Of a DNA stretch of 64,000 nt, positions 1 through 7,817 are shown piece by piece (the stretch's first letter is position 1; each line of letters starts with the position of its first letter). A program made the position numbers and the translations under genes. Under the pieces are notes generated by a model. It was not told where the DNA came from. It was given only the letters and a program-made list of their open reading frames with translations, and searched no databases. Origin of the DNA: Alphaproteobacteria bacterium (GTDB lineage Bacteria; Pseudomonadota; Alphaproteobacteria; Rhodobacterales; Rhodobacteraceae); contig JAUIIJ010000009.1 of assembly GCA_030431825.1 (NCBI GenBank), positions 62,001-126,000 of the forward strand, read 5' to 3'.

Positions 1-639
1 ATCGATGGGAAAGCTGGTGCCGGCCAGCGCCGCCGCCCCGAGCGGACATTCGTTCATCCGCGCCCGTGCGTCGCGCACCCGCGACAGGTCGCGTCCGAAC
101 ATCTCGACATAGGCCATCATGTGATGTCCCCATGTCACCGGCTGCGCGGTTTGCAGATGCGTAAAGCCCGGCATGACCCAGTCCGCCCCTGCCTCGGCCT
201 GCGACAGCAACGCATCGATCAGCGCGCGCAGACCGGATTCCGCTGCATCCAACTGGTCCCGGACCCAGAGCTTGAAATCTGTCGCCACCTGATCGTTGCG
301 CGATCGTCCGGTGTGCAGGCGGCCCGCCGCTTCGCCGATCACCTGTTTCAGGCGCGCCTCGACATTCATGTGGATATCTTCCAGCGCGGTGGAAAATTCG
401 AATGTTCCGGCCTCGATCTCTGACAAAACGGTGAGCAGCCCTTCACGAATGGCCGCCGCATCGTTATCGCTGATCACACCCGTCGCCGCCAGCATCGCGG
501 CATGGGCACGCGACCCGGCAATATCCTGCGCCGCCATCCGCTTGTCGAACCCGATAGAGGCATTGATTGCCTCCATGATCGCGTCCGGTCCGGCGGCAAA
601 GCGGCCGCCCCACATCTGGTTCGAGGTCGTATCGGTCAT
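1..639 (-). CDS. argH: Argininosuccinate lyase, N-terminal part (cut by window edge)
   Basis: Last enzyme of arginine synthesis: it splits argininosuccinate into arginine and fumarate in the cytosol. The 213 codons present start [14 protein letters not shown], the usual ArgH opening, and continue through the conserved HTGRSRNDQ segment (substrate binding) and the [12 protein letters not shown] segment. The C-terminal half, with the catalytic serine loop, lies beyond position 1. An AAGGG ribosome site precedes the ATG at 639. Its start codon is only 25 bp from the start of the divergent TlpA gene, so promoters for both must reach into coding sequence. Identity is certain at family level. Confidence 0.96.
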   Translation of the reverse strand, partial: MTDTTSNQMWGGRFAAGPDAIMEAINASIGFDKRMAAQDIAGSRAHAAMLAATGVISDNDAAAIREGLLTVLSEIEAGTFEFSTALEDIHMNVEARLKQVIGEAAGRLHTGRSRNDQVATDFKLWVRDQLDAAESGLRALIDALLSQAEAGADWVMPGFTHLQTAQPVTWGHHMMAYVEMFGRDLSRVRDARARMNECPLGAAALAGTSFPID

Positions 640-664
640 TATTTGGAAACCCTTCGGAGGGGAC

Positions 665-1234
665 ATGAGAAAACTGTTGTTCGGGTTCGTTTATACGGCC
701 CTTGCGCTCTGTGCAAATATCGCCGCCGCGGACACCGCCGCGCTTGAGGCGCTGCGCGAAGGCGACATGAAGAAGCTGGTCTTCCATGCCGATCCCAGGC
801 CGGTATCCGACGGAGAGTTCATGCTGGCCGATGGCGCGGGCACCGGCACCCTGGCCGATTACCGTGGCAAATATGTGCTCCTGAACTTCTGGGCGACGTG
901 GTGTGCGCCCTGCCGCAAGGAAATGCCGATGCTCTCGGCACTTCAGGACGAATTCGGCGGCGACGCGTTCGAGGTCGTCACGCTCGCGACCGGGCGCAAC
1001 TCGCCGGTGGGCATCCAGAAGTTCTTTGACGAAATCGGCGTCACCAACCTGCCCCGCCATCAGGATCCGAAGCAGGCGATCGCCCGCGACATGGGCGTGC
1101 TCGGCCTGCCGATCACCGTTCTGATCGATCCCGAAGGCAACGAAATTGCCCGGCTTCAAGGCGATGCGGACTGGAATTCCGAAAGCGCCAAATCCATTCT
1201 CGCCGCGATCCTGGATACCGCACCCGAAGGATGA
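665..1234 (+). CDS. TlpA-family thioredoxin-like disulfide reductase, periplasmic
   Basis: A 189-residue secreted thioredoxin-fold protein. Residues 1-22 form a signal peptide ([16 protein letters not shown]... ending IAAA), and the fold carries the redox motif WCAPC with C80 and C83. The later [14 protein letters not shown] segment holds the cis-proline typical of TlpA/ResA/DsbE proteins. These proteins reduce periplasmic disulfides, often for cytochrome c or copper-site maturation; the client is not evident here. The start at 665 is chosen because of the GGAGGGG ribosome site just before it. Much longer upstream reading is possible but would overlap argH on the other strand. Confidence 0.9.
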   Translation: MRKLLFGFVYTALALCANIAAADTAALEALREGDMKKLVFHADPRPVSDGEFMLADGAGTGTLADYRGKYVLLNFWATWCAPCRKEMPMLSALQDEFGGDAFEVVTLATGRNSPVGIQKFFDEIGVTNLPRHQDPKQAIARDMGVLGLPITVLIDPEGNEIARLQGDADWNSESAKSILAAILDTAPEG

Positions 1235-1273
1235 CTCCGCGGGGGCGCTGCACTCGCACCGCCCCCGAATGGT

Positions 1274-1858
1274 TCACGGCAGGGGTCGGTCTGTCGCCAT
1301 GTGCGCGATCTCTGCATGGCGTGGGCAGGTCGCGAGATGATCGTTCACCATGCCGACCGCCTGCATGAACGCATAGACGATGGTGGGTCCGCAAAAGCGG
1401 AACCCGGCCTTTTTCAGATCTTTTGAGATCTGCACCGACAGCGGCGTCTGGGCGGGAACCTCGGCGAGGCTGTGCCAGTTGTTCTGTATCGGGGTGCCCC
1501 CCACATAATCCCAGAGAAACCGGTCAAAACCCCGGTCCTGTTCGATCTTCTGCCAGGCGCGGGCGTTGCCGATTGTCGCCTCGATCTTGCCGCGATGCCG
1601 GATGATGCCCGCATCCTGCAGCAGGCGCAAAACCTCGTCCTCGCCCCATCCGGCGATGATATTGGGATCGAAACCCTGAAACGCCGCGCGAAAATTCTCG
1701 CGCTTTTTAAGTATCGTGAGCCAGCTCAGCCCGGCCTGAAAGCCGTCGAGGATCAGCTTCTCCCAAAGCGCGCGGCTGTCATATTCGGGCACGCCCCAAT
1801 CCGTGTCGTGATAATCCTTGTAGATCTGTTCCGACCCGACCCAACCACAGCGTTCCAT
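1274..1858 (-). CDS. tag: DNA-3-methyladenine glycosylase I
   Basis: A base-excision repair enzyme that removes 3-methyladenine from alkylated DNA. The 194-residue protein starts MERCGWVG and keeps the Tag zinc snap: C4, the H in YHDTDWG, and the C and H of HLATCPRH near the C terminus. It also has the aromatic pocket segment GFQAGLSWLTIL. Length matches the family (about 190). Upstream in-frame codons to 2146 do not look like Tag, so the start is placed at 1858. It diverges from the EAL-domain gene across about 145 bp. Confidence 0.95.
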   Translation of the reverse strand: MERCGWVGSEQIYKDYHDTDWGVPEYDSRALWEKLILDGFQAGLSWLTILKKRENFRAAFQGFDPNIIAGWGEDEVLRLLQDAGIIRHRGKIEATIGNARAWQKIEQDRGFDRFLWDYVGGTPIQNNWHSLAEVPAQTPLSVQISKDLKKAGFRFCGPTIVYAFMQAVGMVNDHLATCPRHAEIAHMATDRPLP

Positions 1859-2002
1859 CGCACCCTCTTCATCCTCGACATGAGGGATTTGAACCAGTTT
1901 CCGCGAAAAAGCGAGGCTTAAGACGTTTTTCACCACTGTATCCGATGCTGCCCGTGCCGCAGCGACATGCGGCTGTGACAATGCCCGAGCGAGGAGAGCG
2001 CC

Positions 2003-2845
2003 ATGTCGAGACGTCGCAGGATCAAGGCCGACATTCCCGAAGGCGGCCACAGCCCGGTCGATGCGGTCGTCACCGCACGGGAATCGCACGCGCTCGAAAT
2101 GGTGAAACACGCCGTTGCATCCGGTCAGACGATGCTGGCCTTCCAACCCGTCATGCAGGCGCGCGCGCCACGAAAGACCGCCTTTTACGAAGGCCTGATC
2201 CGGGTGCTCGATCAGAGCGGGCGCGTCATACCCGCTCGGACCTTCATGCCGGCCATCGAGGCAACCGAACTGGGCCGCGAGATCGACTGTATCGCGCTTG
2301 AAACCGGGCTGCGGACGCTGGCCGCCAACCCGTCAATCCGTCTGTCGCTGAACATGTCGGTGCGTTCCGTCGGCTACAAGCGGTGGATGCGCATTCTGGA
2401 CCGGCACCTGAAAAAGAATGCAACTGTCGGCGAGCGGCTTGTTCTCGAGATTTCTGAGCAATCCGCAATGACCATGCCGGAACTCGTGGTCGATTTCATG
2501 GACCACCTGCAGGATCGCAACATCGGCTTTGCGCTCGACGATTTCGGGAACGGGGCGCTGGTGCTGCAATACCTGAACGACTTCTACTTCGACGCGGTCA
2601 AGCTCAACGGCCCCTTCATGCAGAACCTTGCCGCCAACCCCGACAACCAGTGTATCGTCCGTGCCCTTGTCGCGGTGGCGAAACAGTTCGACATGCTGGT
2701 CATCGCCGGTGCCGTCGAACGTAAGCGCGATGCCGATTTCCTGATCTCCTCCGGTGTGGATTGCCTGCAAGGTCACCTGTTCGGCGCGGCTACGGTACGG
2801 CCGCCTTGGATACCGCAACCGGCCCAACGCCGCGCCGCGACCTGA
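2003..2845 (+). CDS. EAL-domain protein, probably degenerate c-di-GMP phosphodiesterase
   Basis: A 280-residue stand-alone EAL domain with no sensor or membrane segment. EAL proteins hydrolyse or bind cyclic di-GMP. Recognisable landmarks are YEGL (for the EAL signature), LNMS, LEISEQS, DDFGNG, AVKLN, AGAVE and QGHLFG. The first acidic residue, the Asn, the ExxE-type Glu, the DD pair and the Lys are kept. EAL reads EGL, KID reads KLN and EGVE reads GAVE. Activity may therefore be reduced or replaced by a binding role. A GAGGAG-like site (1993-1998) precedes the ATG. Confidence 0.85.
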   Translation: MSRRRRIKADIPEGGHSPVDAVVTARESHALEMVKHAVASGQTMLAFQPVMQARAPRKTAFYEGLIRVLDQSGRVIPARTFMPAIEATELGREIDCIALETGLRTLAANPSIRLSLNMSVRSVGYKRWMRILDRHLKKNATVGERLVLEISEQSAMTMPELVVDFMDHLQDRNIGFALDDFGNGALVLQYLNDFYFDAVKLNGPFMQNLAANPDNQCIVRALVAVAKQFDMLVIAGAVERKRDADFLISSGVDCLQGHLFGAATVRPPWIPQPAQRRAAT

Positions 2846-2914
2846 GACACACTGTCAGTTGCTGGCCCGGCGCCAATCCTTTATGTCCGATGCGGAAGTG
2901 GGGATTTCGCGCGC

Positions 2915-2938
2915 CGGTTGCGCTTGCTTGCGCAACCG
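2915..2938 (+). terminator. 9-bp hairpin between EAL gene and phaA
   Basis: CGGTTGCGC (2915-2923) pairs perfectly with GCGCAACCG (2930-2938) around a six-base loop TTGCTT, followed by TTAATG. It sits 70 bp after the EAL stop and 43 bp before phaA. The T-run is weak, so it could be a poor terminator for the EAL transcript or a structured part of the phaA leader. Confidence 0.4.
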
Positions 2939-2981
2939 TTAATGATCCTCATATCTGCACGCTGGCAAAGGATTTGCGAAA

Positions 2982-4157
2982 ATGACGAACGTAGTAATTG
3001 CATCTGCAGCACGGACCGGGGTTGGCAGTTTTGGCGGGTCTTTCGCCAACACGCCTGCCCACGATCTGGGTGCCGCGGTACTCGAGGCCGTGGTCGAGCG
3101 CGCCGGGATCGACAAGGCAGAGGTCTCCGAAACCATTCTCGGACAGGTCCTGACCGCCGCGCAGGGGCAGAACCCCGCCCGCCAGGCCCATATCAACGCC
3201 GGCCTGCCGCAGGAAAGCGCAGCCTGGGGCATCAACCAGGTCTGCGGTTCGGGATTGCGTGCCGTCGCCCTGGGTGCGCAGCATATCCAACTCGGGGATG
3301 CTGAGATCGTCGCCGCCGGCGGCCAGGAAAACATGACGATGTCACCCCACGCCGCCAGCCTGCGTGCCGGCCACAAGATGGGCGACATGAAATATATCGA
3401 CACCATGATCCGTGACGGATTGTGGGACGCCTTCAATGGCTATCACATGGGTCAGACCGCCGAAAACGTCGCGGAAAAATGGCAGATTTCGCGCGAACAG
3501 CAGGACCAGTTCGCCGTCGCCAGCCAGAACAAGGCCGAAGCCGCGCAAAAGGCCGGCAAGTTCGCCGACGAAATCGTTCCCTTCACCATCAAGACCCGCA
3601 AGGGCGACATCGTGATGGACAGCGACGAATACATCCGCCACGGCGCAAATCTCGAAGCCATGGCAAAGATGCGCCCGGCCTTCACCAAGGACGGCTCGGT
3701 CACCGCCGCTAACGCGTCGGGCCTGAATGACGGGGCTGCGGCCACCCTGCTTATGTCGGCCGAGAACGCCGAAAAGCGCGGTATCGAACCACTCGCGCGG
3801 ATCGTGTCCTATGCGACCGCTGGCCTCGACCCGTCGATCATGGGCGTAGGTCCGATCTATGCATCGCGCAAGGCGCTGGAAAAGGCAGGATGGTCCGCCG
3901 GCGATCTCGACCTCGTGGAAGCCAACGAAGCCTTTGCCGCGCAGGCCTGTGCCGTGAACAAGGACATGGGCTGGGATCCCGAGATCGTCAACGTCAACGG
4001 TGGCGCGATTGCCATCGGTCACCCGATCGGTGCATCGGGCTGCCGCGTCCTGAACACCCTGCTCTTCGAAATGAAGCGCCGTGATGCCAAGAAGGGCCTC
4101 GCCACGCTCTGCATCGGCGGCGGCATGGGTGTCGCCCTTTGCGTTGCACGCGACTGA
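2982..4157 (+). CDS. phaA: Acetyl-CoA acetyltransferase (beta-ketothiolase)
   Basis: Condenses two acetyl-CoA to acetoacetyl-CoA, the first step of polyhydroxybutyrate synthesis, or runs in reverse for degradation. At 391 residues it is standard length. The nucleophile is C88 (NQVCGSG), and the other catalytic residues are H347 ([10 protein letters not shown]) and C377 (LCIGGGMG). AAAGGA lies just before the ATG. phaB follows 95 bp downstream on the same strand, which supports the PHB role over general thiolase function. Confidence 0.96.
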   Translation: MTNVVIASAARTGVGSFGGSFANTPAHDLGAAVLEAVVERAGIDKAEVSETILGQVLTAAQGQNPARQAHINAGLPQESAAWGINQVCGSGLRAVALGAQHIQLGDAEIVAAGGQENMTMSPHAASLRAGHKMGDMKYIDTMIRDGLWDAFNGYHMGQTAENVAEKWQISREQQDQFAVASQNKAEAAQKAGKFADEIVPFTIKTRKGDIVMDSDEYIRHGANLEAMAKMRPAFTKDGSVTAANASGLNDGAAATLLMSAENAEKRGIEPLARIVSYATAGLDPSIMGVGPIYASRKALEKAGWSAGDLDLVEANEAFAAQACAVNKDMGWDPEIVNVNGGAIAIGHPIGASGCRVLNTLLFEMKRRDAKKGLATLCIGGGMGVALCVARD

Positions 4158-4166
4158 CAGAGTGAC

Positions 4167-4202
4167 GTGTCACGGCCCCCCTGACGGGTCGCGCCGTGAC
4201 AC
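4167..4202 (+). other. 10-bp intercistronic hairpin between phaA and phaB
   Basis: GTGTCACGGC (4167-4176) is a perfect inverted match to GCCGTGACAC (4193-4202), with a 16-base loop. No T-run follows, so it is more likely an RNA processing or stability element than a terminator. It could set unequal phaA and phaB expression. Confidence 0.5.
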
Positions 4203-4252
4203 ACGAAAGAAGCCATAAAAACCAACGAACCCTGATTTTGGAGGAGACACAC

Positions 4253-4975
4253 ATGTCCAGAACCGCCCTCGTCACCGGCGGCAGCCGAGGTATCGGCGCC
4301 GCAATTTCCAAGGCCCTGAAAGCACAGGGCTACAACGTTGCCGCCACCTATGCCGGCAACGACGAAGCCGCTGCGGCCTTTACCGAGGAAACCGGCATCA
4401 AGACCTACAAGTGGGATGTCGCGAACTACGAATCGTCCAAGGAAGGCATTGCGCAGGTTGAAGCGGACCTGGGCCCCATAGACGTCGTGGTCGCGAACGC
4501 CGGCATCACCCGTGACGCGCCGTTCCACAAGATGTCGCCGGAACAGTGGCAGCAGGTTGTCGACACGAACCTGACCGGCGTCTTCAACACCGTTCATCCG
4601 ATCTGGCCCGGCATGCGCGAACGCAAATTCGGCCGCGTCATCGTGATCAGCTCGGTCAATGGTCAGAAGGGCCAGTTCGCTCAGGTCAACTATGCCGCGA
4701 CCAAGGCAGGCGACATCGGCATTGTCCGCTCCCTGGCGCAGGAAGGCGCGCGCGCAGGCATAACCGCCAACGCGGTTTGCCCGGGCTATATCGGCACCGA
4801 CATGGTCATGGCCGTGCCAGAGAAGGTCCGTGAGAGCATCATCGCGCAAATCCCCGCCGGTCGTCTTGGCGAACCGGAAGAGATCGCCCGCTGTGTCGTT
4901 TTCCTCGCCTCCGACGACGCGGGTTTCATCAACGGCTCGACGATTTCCGCAAACGGGGCGCAGTTCTTCGGCTGA
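4253..4975 (+). CDS. phaB: Acetoacetyl-CoA reductase
   Basis: An NADPH-dependent short-chain dehydrogenase that reduces acetoacetyl-CoA to (R)-3-hydroxybutyryl-CoA, the monomer for PHB synthase. The 240-residue protein has the cofactor loop TGGSRGIG, the NAG segment (VANAGIT), the catalytic Ser in ISSVNGQKGQ and the Y-x-x-x-K in NYAATKAG. The QKGQFAQVNY stretch is characteristic of PhaB within the SDR family. The start at 4253 is supported by GGAGGAG. It forms a unit with phaA and ends at a strong terminator. PHB synthase is not in the window. Confidence 0.96.
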   Translation: MSRTALVTGGSRGIGAAISKALKAQGYNVAATYAGNDEAAAAFTEETGIKTYKWDVANYESSKEGIAQVEADLGPIDVVVANAGITRDAPFHKMSPEQWQQVVDTNLTGVFNTVHPIWPGMRERKFGRVIVISSVNGQKGQFAQVNYAATKAGDIGIVRSLAQEGARAGITANAVCPGYIGTDMVMAVPEKVRESIIAQIPAGRLGEPEEIARCVVFLASDDAGFINGSTISANGAQFFG

Positions 4976-5005
4976 TCGGCAGCGAGCAATTCGCGAAAGC
5001 GTTCA

Positions 5006-5037
5006 GGGGCCGGTCCGTCAGGGCCGGCTCCTTTTTT
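5006..5037 (+). terminator. Rho-independent terminator after phaB
   Basis: An 11-bp stem (5006-5016 with 5021-5031, including two G-U pairs) closes a GTCA loop and is followed by six T residues (5032-5037). It lies 31 bp after the phaB stop and is the clearest intrinsic terminator in the window. Confidence 0.9.
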
Positions 5038-5162
5038 CATAACGTCCGCTGATGACGGCGCGGCATGAGCCTGCGCCAGACAGCGAAAAACAGACGGGCG
5101 CGGGCTTCGTGTGCCCTCAGGAAGATAAGGCGCATTTCGGGGCTTGTGGTGCTTTCCAGCAT
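5037..5162 (-). CDS. Possible small basic protein, 41 residues
   Basis: A short frame starting MLESTTSPEM and rich in Arg and aromatics (RARLFFAVWRRLMPRR), preceded by GAGG seven bases before the ATG. It is divergent from the LysR gene and its stop abuts the phaB terminator. An ATG four codons upstream (5174) lacks a ribosome site. The composition, with a hydrophobic-basic helix, resembles small membrane-active or nucleic-acid-binding proteins, but I do not recognise the family. It could be chance; there is otherwise nothing evident in the 5163-5273 stretch except the LysR promoter region. Confidence 0.35.
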   Translation of the reverse strand: MLESTTSPEMRLIFLRAHEARARLFFAVWRRLMPRRHQRTL

Positions 5163-5273
5163 GGCGTGCCTCATGTGATTCAGAAAATCTGTCTACGGCA
5201 CGAGTATGAATTGCGCAGATAAAAGGTACAAACGAGGCTTTTCAATCTTTCAGACAAGTATTACTTAACTGAC

Positions 5274-6242
5274 ATGGCTGATCGCCTTCCCCCTCTCACC
5301 GCATTGCGCGCCTTTGATGCCGCCGCAAGGCACATGTCATTCGCGCGCGCGGCCGAAGAATTGAACGTCACGCCGGCGGCGCTTTCCTTTCAGATAAAAT
5401 CGCTTGAAGAGCATCTGGGACAGCCGCTTTTTCACCGTTTGAACCGTGCCGTCGAACTGACCGAGGCCGGTCGCTTGCTGGCTCCGGGCACTGCCGAGGG
5501 GTTCCGGACGCTGAACGCCGCATGGCATCAGACCCGCAGGCTTCAGGATAACCGAACGCTGACCGTCACCGCCGGCCCGGCCTTTACCGCGAAGTGGCTG
5601 GCCCCCCGGTTTTACGACTTTGCACGTGCCCATCCCGAGATCGACCTGCGGTTCTCGGCCGGGCTGCGGATGATGGATTTCGAACGCGACGAAATCGACG
5701 TCGCGATTCGTTTCGGCCATGGCCCCGACCCCGGCCTGTTTTCCGAACCGCTCGCCTTTGAGTGGATGACACCGGTCATGACACCGGAGCTCGCCCTGAA
5801 ATATCCGCATCCCGAAGACTTGCGTGGCGCGCCGATCCTGTTTGACGACTCGCTGGATTTCCTCGAACCAAGATGTGACTGGGCCGCCTGGTTCCGCGCG
5901 GCCGGAGTGGATTTCACCCCGGATCACGGCGTGCAGTTTTCACAGGCAGATCATGCCATCGACGCGGCGCTCGCCGGGGCCGGCGCGGTCCTCGGGCGCC
6001 GCGCGCTGGTCGTGAAGGACCTGCATGAAGGGCGGCTGGTCGCCCCATACAAGCTGGCCATCACGCTGGAGGCACAGTTTCGTTTCATATGCCCAGAAGG
6101 ATTGGAGGAGCGACCCCATATCAGGGCGTTTCGAAACTGGATCTGGACGGAGATCGAGAAGACCGCCGAAGTTTCGGAAAAGCTGACCTATATTGCGATC
6201 AGGGATGTGCCATCGGCTCATAATATTTCGCGGCAAACCTGA
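5274..6242 (+). CDS. LysR-family transcriptional regulator, GcvA type
   Basis: A 322-residue DNA-binding regulator. The opening LPPLTALRAFDAAARHMSF and the HTH (ARAAEELNVTPAALSFQIKSLEEHLGQPLF) are typical of the GcvA subgroup. The substrate-binding domain (about residues 95-295) shows the GcvA-like block ERDEIDVAIRFGHGPDPG. The effector and targets are not evident, and no obvious target gene adjoins it. The ribosome site before the ATG is weak. The stop codon lies inside the first bases of the dispersed repeat at 6239. Confidence 0.88.
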   Translation: MADRLPPLTALRAFDAAARHMSFARAAEELNVTPAALSFQIKSLEEHLGQPLFHRLNRAVELTEAGRLLAPGTAEGFRTLNAAWHQTRRLQDNRTLTVTAGPAFTAKWLAPRFYDFARAHPEIDLRFSAGLRMMDFERDEIDVAIRFGHGPDPGLFSEPLAFEWMTPVMTPELALKYPHPEDLRGAPILFDDSLDFLEPRCDWAAWFRAAGVDFTPDHGVQFSQADHAIDAALAGAGAVLGRRALVVKDLHEGRLVAPYKLAITLEAQFRFICPEGLEERPHIRAFRNWIWTEIEKTAEVSEKLTYIAIRDVPSAHNISRQT

Positions 6243-6327
6243 CTCACCTGACGCTGCCCGAAATAAAAGAATTCAACGCGTTATCTGATGCGAGATGTTT
6301 CAAATTGATCGCGAAACGCTTTAGGTC
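6239..6327 (+). repeat. Dispersed intergenic repeat, copy 1 (89 bp)
   Basis: Aligns without gaps to 27672-27760, with 70 of 89 positions identical by hand count. It starts CTGACTCACCTGACGCTGCC and ends at GATCGCGAAACGCTTTAGGTC. It begins at the LysR stop codon. The remaining intergenic bases up to 6489 hold no gene I can support. Confidence 0.75.
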
Positions 6328-6489
6328 GTACCAGCGGGCGGACAAAAAAGGCGCGGCCATCACGCCGCGCCGGTTTGCTCGAGAGATGGAGCCTCTGACG
6401 AAACACCTGCAACATCACCCGCGCTGCATAGCCCCCGAAATCCATGATTCCGAGTGGCATCGGCACGTCAGGTCGTTCGCGAGGTGATC

Positions 6490-6654
6490 TTAGTTTGAGA
6501 GTCTCTCAATCTCTTCTTTCAGTTTCAGTTTCTGCTTTTTGAGTTCCGCCAGATGAAGCCCGTCCACACCGGGTGCACGCTGCGCTTGTTCGACTTCTGT
6601 GCTCAGGTGCTGGTGCTTCTTTTTCAGTTCAATCAGATGCGAGCTCAGGCTCAT
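6490..6654 (-). CDS. YdcH-family (DUF465) small coiled-coil protein
   Basis: A 54-residue protein consisting of one long helix, starting MSLSSHLIELKKKHQHLS and ending LKLKEEIERLSN, with Leu heptads and many Lys and Glu. This pattern and length match the YdcH/SlyX-like DUF465 family, common in Rhodobacterales and of unknown function. AGAGGAGG sits seven bases before the ATG at 6654, which decides the start against the longer upstream frame. It is probably cytosolic and dimeric. Confidence 0.85.
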   Translation of the reverse strand: MSLSSHLIELKKKHQHLSTEVEQAQRAPGVDGLHLAELKKQKLKLKEEIERLSN

Positions 6655-6727
6655 TGCAGTCCTCCTCTGAATAAGTTGCAGCCTGAGTTGAGCACATTCC
6701 TTCGTGTCTGTCACGCCGCACGCGCAC

Positions 6728-7549
6728 CTAATTGTAACAGTTTTTTGAACTCGTTGAATTTGCCCGGATTTCCGCCCGGGCATCGGGCCAGTCCAGCGCG
6801 GCCCCCTGGCGCAGAACCGCCGATATTTCCGGCGAATAGCTTTCCGCATCGCGTTCATGCCGCTCGCCCGCGTGAATCAGACAGGGGGCGTGCAGGCAGA
6901 ACGGGGCGCGCCCTTCCTTGCGGGCGCGCAGGATGACCATTCCGGGCGGCCTGCCCGTGCGCGCCGCAAGCGGCAGCACTTCGAGCGACCCGAGCCGCCC
7001 GGCGCAACCCGCCAGCATGTCCGGCAATCGATCGGCCCGCTGGATCATGTGAAGATAGCCTTTGGGCGCGAGCCGCCGCGCGGCGACCGCCAGCCAGTCC
7101 GCCAATGGCGTCTGCTGCTCGCTGAGTGCGATGCCACGGCCGCTGTCTCGTGCGATGCTATGCGCTCCGGGGCGAAAATAGGGCGGATTTGCAATGACAT
7201 GGTCAAAACGCATGCCGCGCACCGGATGCGGAAGATCGCTCAGGTCGGCGCAAACGACATTGAAGGGAATGTCGTTCTGCGTTGCGTTGCGCCGCGCCAG
7301 ATCGGCATAACCGCACTGGAGTTCGACGCCCCAGAGATCGAGCCCGTGCACCCGCGTCGCCAGGCAAAGCGCAGCCGCGCCCGCGCCGCATCCGAGTTCG
7401 AGCACGGACTGACCGGGCCGGGCATTGACGCTGGCCGCGAGCAGCACCGGATCGACCCCCGCGCGATAGCCCTCGCGCGGCTGCAGCAGATGCAGACGGC
7501 CGCCGAGAAACGCATCCCGCGTCAGATCATCACAGGTGTCCGGTTTCAT
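6728..7549 (-). CDS. tRNA1(Val) adenine-37 N6-methyltransferase-like protein
   Basis: A 273-residue SAM-dependent methyltransferase. The AdoMet-binding loop is VLELGCGAGAAAL and the catalytic N-P-P-Y motif is in VIANPPYFRP, typical of N6-adenine methylases of the TrmN6/YfiC group. The early LQPREGYRAGVDPVLLAA block is diagnostic of that group. The substrate is inferred from the family. The start overlaps the DUF2007 stop by four bases (ATGA), so the two are co-translated. Confidence 0.85.
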   Translation of the reverse strand: MKPDTCDDLTRDAFLGGRLHLLQPREGYRAGVDPVLLAASVNARPGQSVLELGCGAGAAALCLATRVHGLDLWGVELQCGYADLARRNATQNDIPFNVVCADLSDLPHPVRGMRFDHVIANPPYFRPGAHSIARDSGRGIALSEQQTPLADWLAVAARRLAPKGYLHMIQRADRLPDMLAGCAGRLGSLEVLPLAARTGRPPGMVILRARKEGRAPFCLHAPCLIHAGERHERDAESYSPEISAVLRQGAALDWPDARAEIRANSTSSKNCYN

Positions 7550-7761
7550 TGCCCCAGCGGCACGTCGTTGTCGCGCATGACCCGTGCGGCCTCGTCGTAA
7601 TCTGCGCAGCGCACCATCATCCGCCTGGGGAATATTCCGATGCCTCCTTCAAGGATGCTCATGTTTACGTCCATCTGAAAGCAGTCTATATCCTCGCCCT
7701 GAAGAAGGGCGGACGCAAAGGCCAGGACGGTCGGGTCGGTGCTGCGCAAAAGTTCCTTCAT
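7546..7761 (-). CDS. DUF2007-family small protein
   Basis: A 71-residue protein starting MKELLRSTDPTVLAFASALL. The conserved form of this family (DUF2007, 'putative signal transducing protein') includes the early 'LR(S/T)xDPVxLSxAxALL' block, a mid GI.PRR segment and a D-A patch (DYDEAARVM), all visible here. Function is unknown. It overlaps the downstream methyltransferase by four bases and diverges from the polyprenyl synthetase gene across 56 bp. Confidence 0.85.
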   Translation of the reverse strand: MKELLRSTDPTVLAFASALLQGEDIDCFQMDVNMSILEGGIGIFPRRMMVRCADYDEAARVMRDNDVPLGQ

Positions 7762-7817
7762 GATGCAGGATGTAAGGCCAGGGAGCGACGATTGTCGAGC
7801 CTTGACGCAGGAGTGTG

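Noticed and set aside
6281..6466. A 61-codon minus-strand frame after the YdcH gene
   Set aside because: No ribosome site, and its C-terminal third is encoded by repeat copy 1; it looks like a frame created by the repeat.
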